From: Amycolatopsis anabasis
Lineage (GTDB): Bacteria > Actinomycetota > Actinomycetes > Mycobacteriales > Pseudonocardiaceae
Direction: 5' to 3'
Assembly (NCBI RefSeq): GCF_009765355.1
Contig: NZ_VTHK01000032.1
Span: 52,938-116,937 of the forward strand
Length of the DNA: 64,000 bases
Made by a program: the position numbers and the translations under genes. The first letter of the stretch is position 1; every line of letters begins with the position of its first letter. The notes beneath the pieces are model-generated. The model saw nothing but the letters and a program-made list of their open reading frames with translations. It ran no database searches and was not told where the DNA came from. Positions 23,190 through 35,200 of this stretch are shown piece by piece.

Positions 23190-26100
23190 TTGGCAGGGAA
23201 CGAGCCGACCGGGGCCGGGAACCGGCTGCCGCTGACCGCGGCCCAGCTGGGCGTCTGGTTCGGCCAGCGGATCGATCCGGCGAGCCCGGCCTACAACACC
23301 GCCGAGTACGTGGACATCCGCGGCGACCTCGACGTGGCCGCGTTCGCCCGGGCGATCCGGGAAACCTCGGCGGAGGCGGAGATCTTCTCCGTCCTGTTCG
23401 GACAGGACGAGAACGGTCCGTGGCAGCGGACCGGCGCGTCCGTTCCGCCGGTCCCGGTGCTGACCGATCTCACCGGTGAGGAGGATCCGGAACGCGCGGC
23501 GCTTTCCCTGATGCGGGCCGAACTCGCCCGGGTGCCCGACCTCGAGCGCGGCCCGCTGGTCACCCAGTTCCTGCTGCGGATCGCCGCGGACCGGTACCTC
23601 TGGTTCCAGCGCTGCCACCACATCCTGCTCGACGGCTACGGGTTCTCGATCGTCGCGCGCCGGGTCGCCGAGTTGTACACGGCCGCGGTGACGGGAACCG
23701 AGGGCGGGGAAAGCCCGTTCCGGCCGCTCGCCGAGCTGGTCGCCGAGGACCTGGCCTACCGCGAGTCACCCCGTCACGCGGCGGACCGGGAGTTCTGGGC
23801 CGAGCGGTTCGCCGATCGGCCAGCGGTCGTCTCGCTCGCCGAACCCGCGCCGCCGAGTCCCGAATTCCTCCGCGAACGCGCGACGGTCCCGCCGGAAACC
23901 GTCGCGGCCCTGTCCGCGCTGGGCAAGCGGATCCGCGTCGGTTGGGCGGAACTGGTCGCGGCCGCGGTCGCGCTGTTCGTGCACCGCGCGGCCGGCGCCG
24001 GGGAGGTCGTGCTCGGGCTGCCGCTGATGAACCGGCTCCGCTCGGTCGCCGCGCGGGTTCCGGCGACCACGGTCAACGTCGTGCCGCTGCGCGTCGCGGT
24101 GACCCCGGCGAGCACGGTCGCCGAACTCGCGGCCGCGGTCACCGCCGAGCTGAAGGCCGTCCGCAAGCACCACCGGTACCGCGGTGAGGACATCCGCCGG
24201 GATCTCGGCCTGCTCGGCGCCGGGCGGCGCGCGGTGGGACCGTGGATCAACATCAAACCGTTCGACGGCGAACTGCGGTTCGGCGAACTGCCCGGCACCA
24301 CCCACTATCTGGCGGCCGGTCCGGTCGACGATCTGTCGATCACCGTGCAGGGCGGCCCCGGCGACGACGGCCTCGCGCTGGAGTTCGACGCCAATCCGGC
24401 GGCCTACGACCGGGAGGCGCTGGGCGCGCACGCCCGCCGGTTCGTCGCGCTGCTCGGCCGCCTGGCCCACGCCGAACCGGACGATCGTGCCGGAACCCTC
24501 GACCTGGCGACCGCCGCGGAACTGCGTACCGCCCTGGCGCACGGCCGGTACGAGCGAACCGGGCACGACGAGCTGGATCTGGTGGCCTGCCTCGCCGGAC
24601 GGGCGCGCACCGCACCGGAGGCGGTCGCGGTGCGCGACGCGGCTGGCGCCCTCACCTACGCCGAACTCGACGAGCGGTCCACCCGGCTCGCACGCGGCCT
24701 GGCCGCCCGCGGCGCCGGACCCGGCGCGGTCGTGGCCGTCGTGCTGCCGCGTTCGGCCGAACTCGTGGTGACGCTGCTCGGGGTGCTCAAGAGCGGCGCC
24801 GCCTACCTGCCGGTCGATCCGGACTTCCCGGCCGAGCGGATCGAACTCATGCTCGCCGACGCCAAACCCGCGCTCGTGGTCACCCCGGACGAGGTGGTCG
24901 AGGGTTCCGGCGAGGCGTTGCCGGTGGTGCCCGCCGACGCACCCGCGTACGTGCTGTACACCTCCGGTTCGACCGGGCGCCCCAAGGGCGTGGTGGTCAC
25001 CCGCCGGAACCTGGCGAACTTCCTCGGCTCGCTGCGCGAACGGTTCGGTTTCGGCTCCGGGGACCGGTTTCTCGCGGTCACCACGATCAGCTTCGACATC
25101 GCCGCGCTGGAACTGTTCCTGCCCCTGCTCGGCGGCGCGACCGTGGTGCTGGCCGGGAAGGAGGACGCCCGGGACCCGGTCCGGCTGGGCGAGCTGATCC
25201 GGACCGAGCGGATCACCGCGATGCAGGCCACCCCGTCGCTGTGGCAGGGGCTGGCCGATCTCGCGCCGCACGCCCTGTCCGGTCTGCGCGTGCTCGCCGG
25301 TGGTGAGGCGCTGCCCGCCGCGCTCGCGCGCACCCTGACCGCCGCGGCCGCCGAGGTCACGAACCTGTACGGCCCCACCGAAACCACCATCTGGTCCACC
25401 GCACGCACGCTCACCACCGACACCGGGCGGCCGCCGATCGGACGCCCGATCCACAACACCGCCGCCTACGTGCTGGACGCCGCGCTGCGCCCGGTGCCGC
25501 CGGGGGTGACCGGCGAGCTGTATCTCGCCGGAACCGGGGTCGCGCTCGGCTACCTCGGGCGTCCCGGGCTGTCCGCGGAACGGTTCGTCGCCGATCCGTT
25601 CGGACCCGCGGGCAGCCGCATGTACCGGACCGGTGACCTGGCGCGCCGGCTGCCGGACGGGGAACTCGACTGCCTCGGCCGGGTCGACCAGCAGGTGAAG
25701 GTCCGCGGGTTCCGGATCGAACTGGGCGAGATCGAATCGGTGCTCGGCGAGGTTCCCGGGGTCAATACGTGCGCGGTGGTCGTGCTGGGGGAGGGAATCG
25801 CCACCCGGCTGATCGCCTGCTTCACCCCGGCCGCCGGAGGCCCCGGGGAGGACGAGGCGCGTGAGCACCTCGCGGCCCGGCTGCCGGAGTACCTCGTCCC
25901 GTCCCGGTTCGTGGCCATGCCCGCGCTGCCGCTCACCCCGAACGGCAAGATCGACCGGCGGGCGCTGGCCGCCGTCGCGGCGTCCCGCGCGGGCACCAGG
26001 GAGACCGCGCCGGGCGATCCGCGCGCCGCGACCCTGGCGGCGATCTTCGGGGCGGTCCTCGGCGTGCCGGATTTCGGGGTGCGTGACGACTTCTTCGCGC

Positions 26101-26265
26101 TGGGCGGGCATTCGCTGCTCGCGATCCGGGTCATCGGCCGGATCCGCGCGGAACTCGGCGTCGAGGTGCCGGTGGGCGCCCTGTTCGACGCGCCCGCCCC
26201 GATCTCGCTGGCCGAGCGGCTCGGCGAGGCGGTCTCCGCCCGGCCGGTGCTGCGACCGTACGAGC
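23190..26265 (+). other. NRPS module 1: starter C - A(Gly) - T
   Basis: The C domain begins LPLTAAQLGVWFGQRI and keeps HHILLDG, as in EntF/DhbF starters that accept an aryl or acyl carrier. The A pocket reads D-I-L-Q-L-G-L-I-W, the established glycine code, as in DhbF module 1. The carrier site is GGHSL, the type followed here by an LCL-type C domain. No epimerase, consistent with achiral Gly. Confidence 0.85.
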
Positions 26266-29200
26266 GCCCGGACACCGTGCCGTTGTCCGCCGGGCAGCGC
26301 CGGTTGTGGGTGCTGCAGGCGCTCGAAGGCCCGAGCGCCACCTACCACCTGCCGCTCGCGCTGCGGCTGCGCGGCGCGGTCGACCGGGACGCGCTGGCCG
26401 CGTCCGTGCGGGACGTGGTGGCGCGGCACGAAATCCTGCGCACGGTGTACCTCGAGCAGGACGGCGAGGTGCGGCAACGGATCCTGGCCGACCCGGCGGT
26501 GCGGTGCCGCTTGGCCACCACCACCGCGGCCGAACTGCCCGGCCTGATCGCCGAAGAAGCCGCCCGCCCGTTCGATCTCGTCGCCGAGCCGTCCGTGCGC
26601 GCGGCGCTGTACTCGGTCGCGGCGGACGACCACACGCTGGTGCTCGTCGTCCACCACATCGCGACCGACGAATGGTCGCTGCGGCCGCTGCTGGCCGATC
26701 TGGAAACCGCGTATGCCGCCCGCCGGGATGGCCGGGCCCCGGACTGGTCCCCGCTTCCCGTGCAGTACGCGGATTACGCGCTCTGGCAGACCGAACTGCT
26801 CGGCGATCCGGCGGAGCCGAGCGCGCTGGCCGCGGCACAGCTGGACTTCTGGGCGGATGCCCTGGCCGGGCTGCCGGACGAGATCGCGCTGCCCGCCGAT
26901 CGGCCCCGCCCGGCGCGGCCGAGCCACCGGGGAATCGTGGTGGACCTGACCGTCCCCAGTGGACTGCTCGAGCGGATTCGCGCGCTGGCCGCGGACACCG
27001 GCACCAGCGTTTTCCTCGTGCTGCACGCCGCGTTCGCCGCGCTGCTGTCCCGCTGCGGCGCCGGGCCGGACGTGCCGATCGGGGTTCCGGTGGCGGGTCG
27101 CCAGGATCCGGCCGCGGACGAGCTGATCGGCTTCTTCGTCAACACGCTGGTGCTGCGCGCGGATCTGTCGGGCGCTCCGACCTTCCGTGAACTGCTCGAC
27201 CGGGTGCGCGCGGCCGATCTCACCGCGCTCGCCCACGACGACGTGCCCTTCGAACAGGTCCTGGACCGGCTGAACCCGCCGCGCTCGGCCGCGCGCCACC
27301 CGCTGTTCCAGGTGATGCTCGCCTACCGCAACACCGCCGCCGACTCCGATCGGTTCGCCGGGCTGCCCGCGACGACAGAACTGGTCACCACCGGCACCGC
27401 GAAGTTCGACCTCACCCTGAACGTCACCGAAACCGCCACCGGGTTGCACGGTTTCGGCGAGTTCGCCGCGGACCTGTTCGACCCCGACACCGCGACGGCG
27501 CTGACCGAACGGTTCACCGCCTTTCTCGCCGCGGCGGTCGGCGAGGCGGACCGGCCGCTCGGCGCGCTGCCCCTGCTGCTGCCGCGGGAAACCGCGGTCC
27601 TCGACGCGGTGCACGACACCGCCCATCCGGTGCCGGACACCACGCTCACCGCGCTGCTGACCGAAAGCCTCACCGCGCACGGTGACGCCGAGGCCGTGGT
27701 GTCCGCCGGGCGGCGGCTGACCTACGCCGAACTCGGTGCACGGACCGCCCGGCTCGCGGGCGCGTTGCGGGCCCGGGGAGCCGGGCCGGAGCAGGTCGTG
27801 GCCGTGGTGCTGCCGCGGTCCGCCGATCTCGTGGTCACCCTGGTGGCCGTCCTGCGCGCCGGGGCCGCCTACCTGCCGGTGGATCCGGAGCTGCCGCCCG
27901 CGCGCATCGCGGAACTGCTCGCCGACGCCGCGCCCGCGTTCGTGCTCACCGAGGACTCCCTGCCCGAACTGCTGGCCACCCCGATCGAGTCCACTGTGGA
28001 CACGATCGTCGCGCCGGAGCACCCGGCCTACCTGATCTACACCTCGGGATCGACCGGGCGGCCCAAGGGCGTGCTCGTCGAGCACCGCGCCATCGTCAAC
28101 CGGCTGCTGTGGATGCGGGCCCACTACGGGATCGACCACACCGATCGCGTGCTGCAGAAGACCCCGGCCGGGTTCGACGTCTCGGTGTGGGAGTTCTTCC
28201 TGCCGCTGATCACCGGGGCGACCCTGGTGGTCGCCGAACCGGGCGACCACCGCGATCCGGCGCGGCTCGCGGCGCTGATCGCCGGGGAGCGGGTCACCAC
28301 CGTCCACTTCGTACCGTCGATGCTCGCCGCCTTCCTGGCCGCCGAACCGACCGGATCGTTCGAGACGCTGCGCCGCGTGCTGTGCAGCGGGGAGGCGCTG
28401 CCCGCGGATCTGGTGCCCCGGGCGCGGGCCGTGTTCGGCGTGGCGCCGCACAACCTGTACGGGCCGACCGAGGCCGCGGTCGACGTGTCCTTCTTCGAAC
28501 CTGCCGGTGCGGACGGGCATCGCCCGATCCCGATCGGGTGGCCGGTGTGGAACACCACCCTGCACGTCCTCGATGCCGAGTTGCGCCCGGTCCCGCCGGG
28601 CACGCCCGGGGAGTTGTACCTCGGTGGCGGGCAACTGGCGCGGGGTTACCGGGGTCGGCCGGGGCTGACCGCGGAACGGTTCGTGGCCAACCCGTTCGGC
28701 GCGCCGGGAACCCGGCTGTACCGGACCGGCGATCTGGTCCGCCACCGCGCGGACGGGGCGCTGGACTACCTCGGCCGGACCGATCACCAGGTCAAGATCC
28801 GCGGGCAGCGGATCGAACTCGGCGAGATCGAGGCGCGGCTGCGCGAGGCCGCCGACCTCGACGGTGTGGTCGTGGTCGCCCGCGGCGACCGGCTGGTGGC
28901 CTACTGCGTGCCTGCCGTGCGGCTCGACCCGGCGGCGGTCCTGGCCCGGCTCGCGGCCACCCTGCCCGCGGCCATGGTGCCGTCCGCGCTCGTCCCGCTG
29001 GCCGAGTTCCCGGTGAACCGCAACGGAAAACTGGATCGGGACGCGTTGCCCGAACCGGAGTTCCCGGGGGCATCCGGTCGCGCCCCGCACACCGCGGAGG
29101 AGATCGAGATCGCCCGCGCGTTCGCCGCGGTGCTCGGGGCCGAAGTGTCCGGAGTGGACACCGGATTCTTCGAGGCCGGAGGCGACAGCATCCTGGCCAT

Positions 29201-32200
29201 CCACCTGGTCGCCACGCTACGCCGGGCGGGCCTGGCGGTCACCGCGCGGGACGTGGTGGAGGCCGGAACCGTGGCCCGGCTGGCCGAACGCGCCGCCGCC
29301 CGCGACGACACCCCCGCCGAACCGGCCGAGTCCCGGACCGGAATGCTCGCGCCGACCCCGATGCTGCGCTGGCTGACCGGGCGCGGTGGGCCGATCGACC
29401 GCTACAGCCAGGCCACCCTGCTGCGCGTCCCGGCGGGGTTGACCGAAGCCGACGCGGCGGTCCTGCTCGCGGCGCTGACCCGGCGCCACGATCTGCTGCG
29501 CGCCCGGCTTTCCGGGGAGGAGCTGGAAATCCGCGCGTCCGCGGCAACCGCACTGCGCGTGGTGCCCGCGGACGCCGATCCGGCCGCGGTGCTCGAGGAA
29601 GAACTCGCCGCGCTCGATCCGCGCTCGGGGCCGATGCTGCGCGCGGTGCTCTTCGATGGCGGTCGCCTGCTGCTGGTGGCCCACCACCTGGTGATCGACG
29701 CGGTGTCCTGGCGGGTGCTCGTCGCGGATCTGGCCGACGGGGACCCGGAACCAGCCGCGTTCCACGCCCGCGCCTGGGCCGCCGGACTCACCGAAGAGGC
29801 CACCCGCCGCCGCGCGGAACTCCCGTTCTGGCAAGCGATGCTGGCGCCCGCGCCGAGCGCGGTGCCGTCACCGGACGGGCACACCGTGGGCGAGGTGCGC
29901 CACCACGTCGTGGCGGTGACCGGTGAACTCGCCCGCGCGGTGACCGAGGACGTGCCGCGTGCCTTCCACACCGGGGCCCGGGAAGTCCTGCTCACCGCGC
30001 TCGCCCTGGCGCTGGGGGACGGCGTGCTGCGGGCCGATCTCGAAGGGCACGGCCGGGACGCGGTGCCGGAGGCGGCCTCCGCGGTCGGCTGGTTCACCGC
30101 CCTGTTCCCGGTCCGCGTCGACCTGGGCGACCTCGACCGCACCGACGCCTTCGCCGGGGGAGCGGCGGCGGGGGAGGCGCTGCGGCGGGTGAAGGAAACC
30201 CTCGCCGGGGTCCCGGCGGACGGCAGCGGCTACGGGCTGCTGCGGTACCTCGATCCGGAGTCCGGGCTCCCGGACGCGCCGCGCCCGATCCTGGTCAACC
30301 ACCTCGGGCGCACCACGCACGAGGACGGCGACTGGACGCCGACAGGTGAACTCGGCTCCCTGCCCGGCGGCGCGGATCCCGGGCTCGCCGCGTCGCACAC
30401 CCTCGAACTCGCCACCCTGATCGAGGACGGCCCGGCCGTGCGGGCCCGGTGGTCCTTTGTGGACTCTGTGCTGCCGGAGGCGCGGGTGCGGGCGCTGGCC
30501 GATCGGTGGCGGGCCGCCCTGGACGCCCTGGCCGCGCACGCCGCCGCGGGCGGAGGCGGGCACACGCCCGCCGATTTCGGATTGGTCCGGACCGAGCAGG
30601 CCGAGATCGACGCCTGGTCGGCCCGGCCCGGCGGGCTGGCGGACGTCCTGCCCCTGGGACCGTTGCAGGCGGGCCTGCTGTTCGAGGCGGCGACCCGGAC
30701 CGGGGACCTCGACGTGTACACCGTCCAGCTCGCCTTCGAACTGACCGGCCACCTCGATGCCGGGCGGCTGCGTGCCGCCGCGGACCGGTTGCTGTGGCGT
30801 CATCCCGCGTTGCGTGCCGCGTTCCTCGCCCGTGACGACGGCGATCCGGTGCAGCTCGTCGCCGCCCGGGCCGAGCTGGACTGGCGCGAGGCCGATCTCA
30901 CCGGCAAACCAGGCGAAGCCGACCGGGTGGCCGAACGCGACCGGCGCACCTCCTTCGATCTCGGAAGCGCCCCGCTGATCCGGTTCACCCTGCTCCGGCT
31001 CGGCACGGACCGGCACCGCCTGCTGGTGTGCCACCACCACATCCTGCTCGACGGCTGGTCGTCGGTGTCCCTGGCTCGCGAGCTGTTCGCGGACTACACC
31101 GGTTCGACGCCCGCGCCCCGGCGGCCCTTCGCCGACCACCTGGCCTGGCTGTCCACAGTGGATACCGAAGCCGACCGGGCCGCGTGGGCCCGCGCGCTGG
31201 CCGGACTGGCGGAACCCACCCTGCTCCTGCCCGCTGCCGCCGAAACGCCGCCGGAATGGCCCGAGCAGGTGGCTCGCGAACTCGGCGCGGAGTTCACCCG
31301 CGCACTCACCGGCTGGGCCCGCGCCCACGGCTGCACGGTGAACACCGTCGTCCAGGCCGGGTGGGCGGTCCTGCTGGGCAGGCTCACCGGCCGGGCCGAT
31401 GTCGTGTTCGGCACGACCGTGTCCGGCCGTCCCGCCGAACTCGCCGGGGCGACCGAGATGGCCGGGTTGTTCATCAACACCGTGCCGGTCCGGATCCGTC
31501 TCCGTCCACAGGAGACGGTCCGGGCGCTGGTGGCCCGGGTCCGGGACGAACAGGCCCGGTTGCTGGCGCATCACCAGCTCGGGCTCGCCGCGATCCAGCG
31601 CCTCGCCGGGCTGGACGCGCTGTTCGACACGCTGGTGGTGGTCGAGAACTACCCGGCCACCCGCGACTGGGACGCGGGACCGGGGCTGGCGGTGACCGGC
31701 GGGGTGCCGGTCGACGCCACGCATTACCCGCTGACCCTGATCGTCGCGCCCGAAGAAAAGCTGTACCTGGCGGCCAAGTACCAGCCGGGCGCGCTCGACG
31801 GCGAGGACGCGCGGGACCTGCTGGACCGGTTCGTGCGGCTGCTCGAACTCGTCGTCGCCGACGCCGAGCGCCCGGTCGGGCGGATCGGGCTGACGACCGC
31901 GGCCGAACGCGATCGCGTCCTGCGTTCCTTCAACGTCAGCGAGGAGATCCCGGGCGGACAGACTTTGCCCGCGGCCTTCGCGGCTCAGGCCCGCCGGACC
32001 CCGGAGGCGGTCGCCGTCACCGCACCGGACGCCGAACTCACCTATGCCGAGCTGTACGCGCGGGCCGCCGCGCTCGCCCGGGTGCTGGCCGATCGGGGCG
32101 CCGGGCCGGAAACCCTGGTCGCGCTGGCGGTGCCGAGATCCGCGGCGATGATCGTCGCGGTGCTGGCGGTGCACCTGGCGGGCGCCGCCTACCTGCCGAT

Positions 32201-35200
32201 CGATCCCGCACATCCGCCCGCCCGCACCGCGAACGTGCTCGCCGAGGCGCGGCCCGTCCTGCTCGTGGGCGCAGGGGCGGTTCCAGCGGTGGAGGTGCCG
32301 GTGCTGCTGCTGGACGATCCGGCCGTACGCGCCGACCTGGAGCGCGGTCCGGCCGGGTTCACCGCGGTACCCGTGCGCCCGGACAACGCCGCGTACGTCC
32401 TCTACACCTCCGGCTCCACCGGGCGCCCCAAGGGAGTCGTGGTCGCGCACGCGAGCGCGGCCGAACTCGCCGCGTGGGCCCGGGACACCTTCGGCCCGGC
32501 CGGTCTCGGCCGGGTGCTGGCCTCGACCTCGCTCGGCTTCGACGTGTCGGTGTTCGAGATCTTCGGCCCCCTGCTGTGCGGCGGGAGCATCGAGGTCGTC
32601 CCGGATCTCCTCGCCCTCGCCGACCGGCGCGGCCGCGACCGGCTGAGCCTGATCTCCGGGGTGCCTTCGGCCGTCGCCGGGGTGTTCGGGGAGAACCTCA
32701 CCGGGCTCGAGGCGGACGCGCTCGCGCTCGCCGGGGAGGCGCTGTCCGCGGAGTTGGTGCGCCGGATCCGGTCCGCGTTGCCGGACGCGCGGCTGCTCAA
32801 CATCTACGGTCCGACCGAGGCCACCGTCTACGCCACCAGCTGGGACGTGGGCGCCGAGTTCGACGGGACCGGCCGGGTGCTCATCGGCGCCCCGATCTCC
32901 GGGGCGCGGTGCTACCTCCTCGATGCCGGGCTCAACCCGCTGCCGCCGGGTGTGCCGGGGGAGCTCTACCTCAGCGGCGGGCTCGCCCGCGGTTACCTGG
33001 GGCGGCCCGGGCTGACCGCGGAACGGTTCGTGGCCGACCCGTTCGCCCCGCCGGGAACGAGGATGTACCGCACCGGCGACCTCGCGCGCTGGACGGCCGA
33101 CGGCCGGATCGACTACCTCGGCCGGGTGGACCAGCAGGTGAAGGTGCGCGGGTTCCGGATCGAACTCGGCGAGATCGAGCACGCCCTGGCCACCGCGCCC
33201 GGGGTGGCGACCGCGGCCGTGGCGGTCCGCGACGGCCGCCTCGACGCCTTCGTCACCACGGAGTCCACAGTGGACACGGAAACCGTGCTGGCGCACTGCC
33301 GCGCGTTGCTGCCGGGGTACATGGTGCCCGCCCGGATCGCCGTGCTCGAGGAGCTTCCGCTGACCGCCAGCGGGAAACTCGACCGGGCCGCGCTGCCCGA
33401 GAACGACCGGCGCACAGCCGCGGACGCGCGGTCCGGGGATGCGCGGTCCGCGGCGCTCGCCGGGATCTTCGCCGAGGTACTCGGCCTGGACGCCGTCGGC
33501 GACCGGGACAACTTCTTCGCCCTCGGTGGCGACAGCATCCTGTCGCTGCGGGTGGTCAGCCGCGCTCGGTCCGCCGGACTGGACATCGGCGCCCGGGACG
33601 TCCTCGAACTCGGCACCCCCGCGGCCCTGGCCGAACGGCTCGCGCTGCGCACCGAAACCGGGGGCGCGGCGCGGTCCGGCGAGGATCCCGCGACGATCGC
33701 GCGCACCCCGATCATGGCCTGGGCCGCCGAACGCGGCGGCGAGCCGAACCGGTTCACCCAGGCGATGCTGCTGCGCACCCCGGCCGGGCTCACTCCCGAG
33801 GCGCTGGACGAACTCCTCGCCACCTTGTACGCCCGCCACCCCGAACTCGGCGCCCGGTCGCGCGCCGACGGCACCCTCGAGCCCGGGTGCACCGGACCCG
33901 CGCCGGTGCGGATCGTCGAGGCCGGTGACTTCGAGACGGCCGAGTTCACCGAGCTGTGGCAGGCCGAACGGGACCGGGCTGTGTCCACATTAGACGCTGA
34001 AGCCGGGATCATGTTGCGCGCGGTGTTCTTCCCCGGCGGCGCCGACCCCGGCCGCCTGCTGCTGGTGGCCAACCACCTCGTCGTGGACGGCGTCTCCTGG
34101 CGCATCCTGGCCGACGATCTGGCCGCCGGGGCGGATCCGGCGGCCACGCCCGCGGGCACCCGGTTCGCGCGGTGGGCGGCGGCCGCCACCGCTGTGCGGA
34201 ACGGCGCTCTCGCCGAGTGGACCGCCCTGCTGGACCGCCCGTTCGCCCGGCTCGGGCGCCGCGCGGTCGATCCGCGCGTCGATCTGGTGTCCACCGCGCG
34301 CCACGTGCGGACGGAACTGCCCGCCGACCTCACCGCCGCGGTCCTGACCACCGCGCCCGCGCTGGCGCACGGCAACGTCCAGGACGTCCTGCTCACCGCG
34401 CTGGCGCTGGCGGTCGCCCGGTCCGCGGGCGCGGCGCTGGTCGTGGTCGAAGGGCACGGCCGGGAGGAACCGGAACCCGGGATGGACCTCTCGCGCACGG
34501 TCGGCTGGTTCACCGCCCGCTTCCCGGTGCCGCTCGATCTGGACGGCATCGACCTGGCGGACGCGTTCGCGGGCGGGGAATCCGCGGCCATCGCGCTGAA
34601 GCGGGTCAAGGAGGCCGTGCGCACGCTGCCCGGTGGGGCGCTCGCCGGGCTCGGCTACGGGCGGCTGCGGTACCTCGACCCGGCGGCCGCCGAAGTCCTC
34701 GCCCCGCTGGAGGGTCCGGCGATCGGCTTCAACTACCTGGGCCGGTTCGCCCCGGGTGCGGACGGCGACTGGACCCCGGCCGCCCCGCTGAGCGGAACCG
34801 TCGATCCGGCGGCCGCGGTCGCCGCGGCGCTGGACATCACCGCGATCGCGGTCGAGGACCCGGCGGGCACCCGGCTGCGGCTGTCCTGGGCGTTCGCCGG
34901 CGAGATCCTGGGCGAGCACGAGGTGCTCGAGCTGGCCCGGGACTTCCGGACCGCGCTGGAGGCGCTGGCCCGCTGCCCCGCACGACCCGGCCACACCCCC
35001 GCGGACTTCCCGCTGGTCCCGATCGGACAGTCCGCTGTGGACGAACTGGACGCGGCCGTGCCGGACCTCGCCGACGTGCTGCCGCTGACCCCGTTGCAGC
35101 AAGGGCTGTTCGCCCTCACCACCCTCTCCGGCGAGGGGGCGGACCCGTACCTCATGCGATTCCGGCTCGAGTTCGGCGGGAAGGTGGAATCCGATCGCCT

